Positions 9,484-21,247 of a DNA stretch of 32,078 nt are shown in pieces. The notes below the pieces were generated by a model, which did no database searches, was not told the origin of the DNA, and was given only the letters and a program-made list of their open reading frames with translations. Made by a program: the position numbers and the translations under genes. The stretch lies in assembly GCA_900155495.1 (NCBI GenBank), contig FTLJ01000665.1:1-32078 (forward strand). The letters are read 5' to 3'. Source of the stretch: Porogramme epimiltina (taxonomy: Eukaryota > Basidiomycota > Agaricomycetes > Polyporales > Polyporaceae). How positions within the stretch are numbered: position 1 is the first letter of the stretch; each line of letters opens with the position of its first letter.

Positions 9484-10670
9484 GAAGACCTGCTCTGACG
9501 AGGATGCTTTCCACGACCAAGCGCTCGAGAGTGTGACGCGTGGCGGAGTTGGAAGTTGATCGTCGCCGCTCCGGAAGGTGCCGGGATGCATAAAAAAGCT
9601 TTCGGATGGCGGATGGCGGTCAACATTATACCTCGACGTCAAATTGCTGTCCTGTCCCTGCTTGCCCTCACCGGCGCTGCTTCTCGTGGGTTGGACGGTC
9701 CAGACAAACGTCGTAGACAAAGGTCGATGTCTCAAAAACAATCTTTGCTGATTGCTTCTCCCTCTGGTCGAGGGGCGAGGACGCAGGATCACCTGGGGAT
9801 CATCTACATTCCTGTTATCTACTTTCTAGCTCGTGACGTACGCGTGGAATATATTTTGTGAGTCTCTTCACTTGTCTGGCATGGTGGACGGACGCGGGAG
9901 CCTGTGACGAAAAACCTGGTAACATGACGCACCTGCATGCGCGAACCTCGTCCGTGCTGCGGCAGCTCCCCGGGGTTGCTCGCGATGCGCGGCGTGGGTT
10001 GTGCAGTGGCTGGCTTGACCGGCGTCGAACAAATTCGGACTGCTGGGTGCGCTTGCAGAGGTAAAGGCGAGGCTGAGGCTCCCGTTCGTCCGCCATGCGG
10101 ACGCGCTATCGTGTACCTGTTCTGTTCTGATGTGTGCCCGCAGGTTCCTGGGGCACTTCCATTCTGCCCGTGGGCATTTTTGCGGTTGCTTTCGTGCGCT
10201 TGGGGGCGGATGGCGAGTGGGTGGGAATAGCCGTAGTGAAGCTTACCTGTGCTGTCGAGTAGAATGCAATGTAGATGCGGGCCTGTGGCCGAAAACGAGC
10301 GCAACAAGACGGGCGGCGTGCAGAGATATCTGGCCACTCTGGTCGAATGCGAGGCTGTCGATGCGAGTGATGGCGGGGCTGGCCCGTGGCGGCAGAAGAC
10401 ATTGATTGGCTGACTGGCGGAGCGCGCGTGCGCAACGGGCGCCTATGGCTGAATCGAAGGCCGGCGGGCATCGACGCGGGTCGCCCGAGGGGCGCAGGCT
10501 GGGCGCACCTCTCTCCCTCCTCCGCTGGTTTGCTTCTCCCCTCGCCCACGTCCTCGACGGCTCCTCCCACCACCAGCCCGTCGTCCGTGACGCTGCCCAG
10601 CTGCTCGGCCTCCTCGTCCAGCTCCCCCCGCAGCCCCTTCCCAAAGACAAGCTCGGCATCCAGGTGTCAT
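9484..10670. other. Divergent intergenic region between the mitoribosomal and transporter genes
   Basis: This 1.19-kb stretch holds the 5' flanks of both genes. A CCAAT box in reverse orientation (ATTGG, 10405-10409) lies about 260 bp before the transporter ATG. It is followed by C/T-rich DNA (10508-10570) of the kind often seen just upstream of fungal transcription starts. The open frames on both strands overlap one another and carry no motif I recognise. A 5' UTR intron for either gene cannot be excluded. Confidence 0.4.
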
Positions 10671-12391
10671 ATGTCGGCCCCGTCATCTCAACCGCGAAGG
10701 GTTTCTGCGCTCGGCATGTCGGCCCCGTCCTCGCCAGACATCTACCATAGGTCATACCCGGCCGTTCGTCCGGGTTCAACTCCATCCGAGGTTTCCCTCG
10801 ATGACGACCTTTCGACTTCGAGACCCCCGTCACGTTCAAGTCCCCGCTTGGCACCCTTGCTGCCTCCGATTGGCGTCCCCGTTCCGTCCGTCAGCTCCCC
10901 CTCGGGCTCGACACATGTACTGGAAAGTACGCCCCAGCCCACGATTTGCGGCCTCCCGTTGAAATACGTTTCGTGAGTCTGCAATTTCGCACCTCCTGTC
11001 ATGTGTGCGCCCCTTTAATTCCGTAATCCCCGTCGACCAATAGGTTGGTTACACTCGCGGTTCAGAATGCGGCCCTGTCGATCGTCATGCACTACTCCCG
11101 CGTGTCTATCCCCGCTGCGCAATCATACTCCCCGGCTACCGCGGTCCTTCTCAACGAGCTGCTCAAGGGATCCATTTCCTTTGTCATCGCTTTCCTCCGC
11201 GTGGCACGCGCAGCAGACGCCCCCGGCCTTGGTCTCGCAGGATGGTTCTTCGCATTCAGGCGCGTCTGCAACGAAGTTTTCAGCCCGGACTGCTGGAAGC
11301 TCTCCATCCCGGCCCTTCTATACGTGATCCAGAACTCCCTCCAGTTCGTCGCCATTAGCAATCTCCCGGTCGCCACGTTCCAGGTCACGTATCAGATGAA
11401 GATCCTCACCACCGCCGCATTTTCCGTCGCACTCCTCCGGAAGAGGCTCTCGTCGTCCAAGTGGATCTCCCTTTGCTTCCTTGCCATCGGTGTCGGTATC
11501 GTCCAGCTCCAAACCATTGCCACGAGGGAGGTCCCCGCCAACACCCACGTCGGAAGCGCACACGATTCGGCCCCGCTTCACATCCACATCATGAGCCCCC
11601 TTAAAGGCTTCGGTGCAGTGACGGCTGCGTGCTTCACGTCGGGTCTTGCCGGTGTCTACTTCGAGATGGTGCTCAAAAACTCGAAAGCGGATCTTTGGGT
11701 CCGCAACGTGCAGTTATCATTATTCTCCCTCATCCCTGCCATCATGCCCCTCTTTTTCGAAACCCACCACCCTGCTCATGGTGGCATGTGGGCGAACATG
11801 CTTCGCAACTTCGGTGGTTGGGCGTGGGCCACTGTGGCTATCCAAGTCCTCGGTGGTCTGATCACAGCCATTGTCATCAAGTATTCGGATAACATCCTCA
11901 AGGGTTTTGCGACGAGTTTGTCCATCGTACTCTCCTTCCTCGCGTCAGTAGTTCTTTTTGGGTTCCGCATCACTCCCACGTTCGTCATCGGATCTTCTGT
12001 GGTCCTTGTCGCCACTTGGATGTACAACCAACCACCTGGCAAGGAGTTCGTGGCCATTACAAGCGTAATGCCGACCAAGATCGCCACCCCTTCGTTCCCT
12101 GGTACCCCGGTCGACTCCGACGCCCCCATCCTCGGCCAGTTCCCGTCCGAGAAAAAGAGGGGCTCTCCCTTCGCCAGCCCACGCGCGTTTGCGAGTGCAC
12201 TCGGCATGTCAAATGCGGAGCGGAACGAGAGCGGTGCGTTCGGCGAGACGCTGGACACCGGCCGCTACCTGAACGCGCCGTACGGCTCCCCCTTCCCCTC
12301 GCGGACGCCCTCGCCCATCCCCACGCCACCTTACCCCGCCCATGCGGCATCGTCGCACAATACCAGTACGAGTAACGGACGGTGGCAGTAA
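10671..12391 (+). CDS. Golgi nucleotide-sugar transporter (SLC35A / UDP-galactose transporter family)
   Basis: Two exons, 10671..10972 and 11044..12391 (71-nt intron), encode 549 aa. This family exchanges a cytosolic nucleotide sugar for the luminal nucleoside monophosphate. After a Ser/Pro-rich cytosolic N-terminus of about 95 residues, the membrane core starts at KYVSLVTLAVQNAALSIVMHY. Family hallmarks follow: AVLLNELLKGSISF, NLPVATFQVTYQMKILTTA, SSKWISLCFLAIGVGIVQLQ, AACFTSGLAGVYFEMVLKNS, VRNVQLSLFSLIPA and KYSDNILKGFATSLSIVLS. About ten hydrophobic segments can be counted. The last 110 residues are a Pro/Ser-rich cytosolic tail. Substrate (UDP-Gal, UDP-GlcNAc or other) cannot be read from sequence. 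A second in-frame ATG at 10719 would shorten the N-terminus by 16 residues. Confidence 0.9.
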
Positions 12392-12891
12392 TACGACCCT
12401 AATGTACACGACAGCCTAGCTTCCTATTAGCTCACGACACGATACCCCACCACGCACCCGACCCCCTTGCAAAGACTTTTTACTGACACCGTAGACACCC
12501 CCCTCTCGTACGCGCTCTGGCACATGCCGTCTGGGCGTCCCGCCGTGCGTGCGCCCTACCCCGCCGTGCACCATCTGCCTGGATCGCATGCACGTTAGAC
12601 CTATTTACGATAGTGGTATTCCTGTATAATGTCTTTTGCATATCTGATCCCTCGCGCCTGCGCGCGCGGTTCGTCCCCCGTGACCATGTAGCGCAGCGCA
12701 AGTACATGTTGGCGCGAGCCTTCCGCTCACTTTCAATGACATCTCAATTCAAAGTTGCTCCATACATAAGCGCATACATACATAGAACGAGCGCCTGTTG
12801 TGGTCCCCGCGATTCTCGAAGCTGTTGCATGACGCTCGTGATAGACACAGGCGCCTGGCATGCGGGGCAAGGGTTGCTACCGCCCGCACCC
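12392..12891. other. Intergenic region and MDM12 5' flank
   Basis: 500 bp between two genes in the same direction. It holds the transporter 3' end and the MDM12 promoter, with a TATA-like CTGTATAATG near 12631-12640 and a CATA-rich run around 12764-12785. The last 186 bp are open in frame with MDM12 and contain in-frame ATGs, the furthest at 12706. Confidence 0.4.
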
Positions 12892-14187
12892 ATGTCCATA
12901 GACCTCGAATGGAACAGACTCGACCCGTCCCTCGCTGATACCCTAGTCGATCTCCTCAACCGCCAGCTCGCGAACACCACCCGCCCATCCTTCATCGGCC
13001 CCATCGAGGTCACCTCATTTGACTTCGGCGCGAACGCGCCCGACATTGAGCTCGTCGACCTCCGCGACATCTACCGCGATTTCCTCGAGGACGACGAGGA
13101 TGAAGACGGCTCAGACATAGGCGGCGGAGGCGGCACCAGCTCCGCGCGGGCTCCCCCGTTCCCCGGAGACGATGACGGCGAGGAGGAGGACGACGACGAC
13201 GACGGGTTCGAGTGGGTCTCGCGCAAGGCCGTGCGGGGCAAGGGCATCGTCGGCGCCGACGACGGCCCCGCGTACCACCTCCTCCCGCCACATGTGCGCT
13301 ACGGCGCCGCAGCCGCTGCGGGTGGGATGGGCTTCGGGATGAGCCATATGGGCATGCACGGCGTCGGCGTGCGCGACATCTGGTCCCCCGCGTTCGCGAA
13401 CCTCGCGGACCTCCGCCCCGCGTACCCCTCGCCCTCGCTCTACCTCTCCGCCCTTTCTGCCGTCTCTGCATCCGCCACGCCCCCCGCCGCCCTCGCCGCC
13501 TCCCGCGTGCCCGACCGCCTCACCGGCGGAGCGGCCGAGGACGCCTCGAGCGAGGCCGTCGCGTCGTCGACCCGCCCGCCATCCGGCTCGGGCCCCTCCG
13601 CGCCCCCCACCGACGCCGCACAGCAGCCCCCCGCGCCCGCGCCTGCGCCGCACCCGAACCTCCAGCTCCACATGCACATCACCTGGCACTCGAACCTGCG
13701 CCTCACGCTCACGACGTCGCTGCTCATCAACTACCCCTCGCCGATGTTCATGGCGCTCCCGATCAAGCTCTCCGTGACCGGCCTGCTCTTCACGGGCGAG
13801 GTCGTCGTCGGCTACGAGGGCGCCCGCCGCCGCGTCCACCTCTGCATCGTCGACGAGCTCGACCCCTACGGCCCCCTCGGCGGCGCCGAGCGCCCGAAGC
13901 GCGGCACGCCGTCCTCGGCCGGCACGCCGGTCGAGGACGACGCGCCCCCGCCCCCGCCGACGCCGTCGACACCGGCGTCCGCGGGCCCGCGGGCGGGCAA
14001 ACCGCTTCCCGTGGGGCAGCGGCTGCTCCCCACGATATACATCGAGAGCGAGATTGGACAGGCGGACAAGCATGTGCTCAAGAATGTGACGCGCGTCGAG
14101 CGGTTCATCCAGGACGTGATCCGGAAGACTGTCGAAGAGGAGCTCGTGTTTCCCAACTTCCAGACGTTCTGTCTGGGCGAGCAGTAG
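12892..14187 (+). CDS. MDM12: MDM12, ERMES complex subunit (mitochondrial distribution and morphology)
   Basis: Single exon, 431 aa. Mdm12 is the peripheral SMP-domain subunit of ERMES, the ER-mitochondria tether that moves phospholipids. The start MSIDLEWNRLDPSLAD, then IDLLNRQL-type residues and FIGPIEVTSFDFG and ELVDLRDIYRDFLEDD, are the family's N-terminal signature and fix the start. The C-terminal half of the SMP fold is LQLHMHITWHSNLRLTLTTS, INYPSPMFMALPIKLSVTGL, GYEGARRRVHLCIVDELDPY and IESEIGQADKHVLKNVTRVE, with FIQDVIRKTVEEELVFPNFQ near the end. The two halves are separated by a long acidic and Pro/Ala-rich insert (about residues 65-255), larger than in yeast and typical of basidiomycete copies. 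The stop is 97 bp from the ELP3 stop, so the genes converge. Confidence 0.95.
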   Translation: MSIDLEWNRLDPSLADTLVDLLNRQLANTTRPSFIGPIEVTSFDFGANAPDIELVDLRDIYRDFLEDDEDEDGSDIGGGGGTSSARAPPFPGDDDGEEEDDDDDGFEWVSRKAVRGKGIVGADDGPAYHLLPPHVRYGAAAAAGGMGFGMSHMGMHGVGVRDIWSPAFANLADLRPAYPSPSLYLSALSAVSASATPPAALAASRVPDRLTGGAAEDASSEAVASSTRPPSGSGPSAPPTDAAQQPPAPAPAPHPNLQLHMHITWHSNLRLTLTTSLLINYPSPMFMALPIKLSVTGLLFTGEVVVGYEGARRRVHLCIVDELDPYGPLGGAERPKRGTPSSAGTPVEDDAPPPPPTPSTPASAGPRAGKPLPVGQRLLPTIYIESEIGQADKHVLKNVTRVERFIQDVIRKTVEEELVFPNFQTFCLGEQ

Positions 14188-14284
14188 GCTCACAGCCTGT
14201 GGTCCAGGGCGGGCCAGCGCAGCAGGCCCGGGCGGGCACGTACAAATACAGATGTACACGATACTAGCGGCTACAACGACGTGT

Positions 14285-16838
<2,554 letters not shown>

Positions 16839-17170
16839 GATCGCTGATATATCGGCGCGACTACGACAGTGTACCAACAGTCCCAACGCTCAGACAGATT
16901 TCAGGGCGTATGGGGGACAGAGGGGGGCGAACGAGCCGGGGAGATGGGTGTCGGCGGAAAGGAGCAGCTCAGCCACAGCGGAACAACCGCGCCGCCCCAC
17001 CGCCAGGCGCAGTGGATCGGGCGCGTCGAGTCCGACGTTGAATCCGCCCCTCGCGACACCCACCCCTCGATACCCAACGACCACCGCTGCCTTGGTGCTC
17101 GCACTCGCCCGTCACCGACGCCGGTTGTATGCTCGTCTTGGCGCGCCACGCCTTCTGCTGATGCTCGTCA
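16839..17170. other. Divergent ELP3/YND1 intergenic region
   Basis: These 332 bp between the two start codons must hold both promoters. I see no TATA box or palindromic factor site that stands out. The plus-strand open frames here (16837-17268) are Arg/Pro/Ser-rich, lack family motifs and run into the YND1 start in another frame. Confidence 0.4.
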
Positions 17171-19505
17171 ATGCCCCCGCCTACTTCCGTCGATGCATGG
17201 CTTGCTTCACGTCGCTTCGGAGTCGTCATAGACGCAGGCTCGTCCGGCTCTCGCCTTCAAATCTATAGCTGGAGAGATGCTCGCACCGTGCGCCAGGAGC
17301 AAGGAGCAGATGCCCTCCATAGTCTTCCCCAGGTTGGGAAAGGGACGGAGAACGGGGAGGACTGGTCTCTCAAGGTTGAGCCGGGTAAGCATGCTCGTAA
17401 CACTAGTGCCCTCTCGACCGCTGAAATGCCTTCGACCATGCAAAACAGGACTCTCCACATTTGCGAATGACGTCGAAGGAATTGGTACCTACCTTCGTCC
17501 CTTACTCGAGCACGCGAGAACACATATACCCCCGTCCTTACAACCTGAGACCCCCCTATTCCTTTTGGCCACCGCAGGCATGCGCCTTCTCACTCCGGAG
17601 AAGCAGGCTGAAGTCCTTCAGACTACATGCCAATTCCTCAAATTTCATTCAAACTTCAAAATTGAGGAAGCTTCCAAGGTCGGCCCCTGTGGCTCTAGTG
17701 TTCGCATCATCACTGGTGAAGAGGAGGGTCTGTTTGGTTGGATAGCGGTCAACTATCTTATGGATGGATTCAAAGGGTCGGACGACACTCGCCTCACTTA
17801 CGGCTTTCTCGACATGGGTGGCGCGTCAACACAGATTGCTTTCGAGCCTAGCAAGGAGGAACAAGCCCGAGCCCGTAATCTCATGGACGTCAGACTACGG
17901 CTCTTGGATGGGCACGACATAAACCACAAAGTGTTCGTTACGACGTGGTTAGGGTATGGGACCAATCAGGCGAGGGAGCGTTATGCTGCACAACTCATTA
18001 ACGAATACGAAGCAAGCCGGACACTTTCCGCCGACGAGGAACACATCGACGACCCCTGTCTTCCAAAAGATCTTGTCCTTACAAACACCCCCGTTCAACC
18101 CGAAGGAGTCTCTGCCCACGCCAAAACTCCGCACAGATTTGTTGGTACAGGTTCCTGGGAGCAGTGCCTGTCGAAATCCCTCCCTCTCCTGAACAAGGAC
18201 GCGCCATGTCCAGATTCACACTGCCTGTTCAACGGTGTATATGTCCCACCAATTGACTTCACTGCGTCCCATTTCATTGGTGTCTCCGAATACTGGTACT
18301 CGACGGAACAGAGCTTTCGATTAGGAGGCCCTTACGACTTCGTTCAATACGAGCGTGCGGCGAGCGATTTCTGCTCCCAGGATTGGACACACATTTTGAA
18401 GGAGCACGAGGACGCGCGGACACAAGGGCACTTAGGCGGCGATGGCGAGGTCGAGCAAGACGGTGTTATCGTGGAGACCGGCAGGTGGGGCCTGGATGTG
18501 GAGATTCCGCGGCTGCAGATGCAATGCTTCAAGGCGGCGTGGATTGCGAACGTCTTACACGAAGGCATCGGCATGCCGAGAATCGTTGACGCTGAGGGGA
18601 ACGGCACCACCGCGGGTGACAAGGTTGCAGCCCAGGCACAGACCAAGGGCCTCGGTCGTCCGTCATTTCAGTCAGTGGACACCGTTGGAGACATCGCGAT
18701 CTCTTGGACGCTCGGGAAGATGGTCCTCGAGGCAGGCAAAGAGGTCTCCCCCGCATCCTCAACGGCGCGCCCGATCGTCGACCCAATAGAGGACATACCC
18801 GACATCTCGACATCGCCCGTTCAACCCATTCGACCACCGTTCTTCGACTTCGACGCGGTTGAGGACAAGATCTCACACCATCTCCCCCACTCGCTTACCC
18901 GCCATTCGCTCGGCTTTTCCCCAGTCGCGTTCGCCTTCTATCTCTTCATCTGCACCTTGTGCGCAGTCGCGTTCTGGCGGATGCGCCACCGCATCCGGTC
19001 CACCGTCCGACGGTTCGTTACCAAGCGCGATCGTTCATACCTCGCGGAAGGTTACATGATGGAAGAAGGCCTCTCCCTGACCGGTGGCGTACCCCCATCG
19101 CCGAGGCTTTCCCTCAACTCGCTCCCCTCTTCTATCCAGCGCATCACATCTTCTCTCAGCGGCCGCGCCCCACGTCCTCCACCCATCAATGCCAACCGGA
19201 ATGCTCCCCCACGGACTGGTCCGTACTCCCCTGGACCCATCGCCCGCTCGTTCTCCTATCCTATAGTCAGAGGCACGAACGGGCTTACCGTTCACGATGA
19301 GCCGAACGGAACTGCTACCTCGTTCGTACCAAGCTCACCCCGGCTTCCTGACGGAAGCATGGTGTCAAATGGGAGCGTGGCTTCGTTGCAGTCACGTTCG
19401 CGCAACTCGTCGCACATTAACTTGTCTTCACTTGCTCCCCGGCAAGCCATCGCGCGCACGTCGCTGGGTTACCATACACCGACCACGTCGTACCATGACG
19501 AATAG
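17171..19505 (+). CDS. YND1: Golgi apyrase (GDA1/CD39 family, YND1 type)
   Basis: Two exons, 17171..17384 and 17449..19505 (64-nt intron), encode 756 aa. The enzyme hydrolyses nucleoside di- and triphosphates left in the Golgi lumen by glycosyltransferases, supplying the monophosphate for nucleotide-sugar exchange. The apyrase conserved regions are in order: VVIDAGSSGSRLQIYSW (about residues 18-34), LLATAGMRLL, GEEEGLFGWIAVNYL, YGFLDMGGASTQIAF and a late SWTLGKMVL. The YND1-specific texture is also present: KVFVTTWLGYGTNQARERYA, CLFNGVYVPPIDF, FIGVSEYWYSTEQ and ANVLHEGIGMPRI. There is no N-terminal signal anchor. One membrane segment (about residues 562-583, FAFYLFICTLCAVAFW) is followed by a basic, Ser/Pro-rich cytosolic tail of about 170 residues. 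This matches yeast Ynd1, which has its only membrane segment near the C-terminus. Confidence 0.94.
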
Positions 19506-21247
19506 TGAATTGTTGTTGGGGTATGAATGTCCATTTTGTGGCCCATCTATCCGTACTTGACAGTGTGTGCAACAGTTTGTCTACTATATTATTGTTTCGG
19601 ACCAGTCAGCTAGGGACATGTTACCATGTAGCGTATGGACTCCGTGTGTGTTTCTTAATCCAATCTGTCGTTGCCATACATGATATCGTTGTCCCCAGAG
19701 CAATTTTCCCGGTCCGCCCGGAATGTACGCGCCGTCCTGGCAGGACCTAACACTCTTTTCAGCAACACGACCTACACGCCACGGTGCTTCGAGGGTTAAG
19801 GTTCTTTATGGTCCGAGTCGACAGAAACGCCTTCCCCCACGTTCATACATCATGGGCTCGCAGATAACGGTGCTCGCACGCGTCGGACGCAGTGCACAAT
19901 GCCCTTCGTCAACCGTGCCGAGCTGTCCTGACAACGTCGACTTCGGCGGCAGGTACGCTGCCCGCACACAATCCACCACTGCCCACACCGGACCCGAGGC
20001 GCGCGAGCGGTGCTTGGACTCGCGAAGGTGGCCCAGAGCACCACCTCACGACGTATGGAAGCCTGACCTAGATAAATGACGGCGCGTCAACCACCCTGCG
20101 TCTTTGTGCATAATCGATCTAAACTTCAACTGACAACGGCCTCACGCAGCGCAAGTGTGGTCCATCCGCCACCCAAAAGCACCCGCCGCCCTCGCCGCAC
20201 AGTCGCAGGCGAGCATATGGCGCACGAAGCCGAAGCCCGCGCGACACCGCCCCGGGCGTGGGGGGCGTGAGAGTGTCATGGATCTCGCCGCGGACGCCTG
20301 GAACCGGGACCTTGCGCGTCCTAGCATGAGCGCGCCCGTTCCCTTCTGAGACGAGAACGAAAACGGATGGGAGGATGAGCAGGGAACGGGGGGAAATCTG
20401 GGTTTGAAGAGGTGGGGGACCCACGCGCCGGCTGCAAATCGCACCGCTTCCTTGGAACGGCTCTGTGACAGTCCACAGGCTGCGCGGGTGCGACAGACGG
20501 TCGTTGTGGGAAGAAAATGCGGGGTAAAGGGGCAGCACAGCGCTATCCTTGTCCTGTTCGACCCTCGCGGGGCACAACCGGGGAGATCGAAGCATACACA
20601 TTCGGAACACCGACGCGTCCCTTTCACGCGCCTAGATTTGTGCAGGCGGACGCCCGAACGGTCCCTGCTCATGGGTACATTGGAGGCTGCTGCCCTGAGA
20701 TTGATGCATGTGGAATGAGTGCGTACCTGCCACATACCGGGATGCCCGACTGCGGTTCCGCAGGGTAGAGTTTGCAAGACGGTGAGTACACGCTATGTCG
20801 TAAGATATACGCTGCAGGCCTGTGCACTGTGGGCACGTCCAGAGGAACTGGCGTCGGCCGAACGTCGACCCTCGGCTGCGCTTCAAGTGTTCTTGCTGCG
20901 TCGACGTCGCGCAAAACACCCGCTGCCTAAGACACAGTTGAAGAACGCTGATCTCCGATATTCGCTGGCAGATGGAGCGGATACGTGAACGTTCTTGCAA
21001 GTTCCGGTCGGAATGAAGCGTGAAAAAACATGGACTTCCGTCGTGTATGCGTATATGCATATGTACTATAACACCGGGCCCCGGAGCCGCCGCATCCGCG
21101 TTTTCCGTAAGCGTTGCTTCTGCATCCGCAAAAACACTGTCTAGATAGTAACGACCACGAGGTGTGTGAGTTTCCGAGAGTGATAGGGCGGCAGCAACAG
21201 AGTTCCGAGCTTACTATGCTTCCCCGACTCCGTAGAAGAAAGGCCCA
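19506..21247. other. Convergent gene-free region
   Basis: 1.74 kb between the YND1 stop and the stop of the PWWP-like gene. I find no recognisable gene, tRNA or repeat. The longest frame (20142-20777, minus) is Cys/Arg/Ser-rich with no motif and overlaps other frames on both strands. A small AT-rich palindrome (ATATGCATAT) lies near 21053-21062. The region probably holds two 3' UTRs and spacer. Confidence 0.45.

Noticed and set aside
9484..9792. Longer N-terminus for the mitoribosomal protein
   Set aside because: The frame is open but begins at a GTG, and the conserved block starts right after the ATG at 9483. The ATG at 9591 remains a minor option.
10243..10854. 203-codon minus frame upstream of the transporter
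   Set aside because: It overlaps the transporter's first exon antisense, and its Arg/Ser-rich peptide has no family signature.
13111..14259. 382-codon minus-strand frame opposite MDM12
   Set aside because: It is Gly/Arg/Ala-rich, mirrors GC-rich third positions of MDM12 and has no motif of its own.
20142..20777. 211-codon minus frame in the YND1/PWWP gap
   Set aside because: Composition is not protein-like in any conserved block, and it overlaps equally long frames on both strands.
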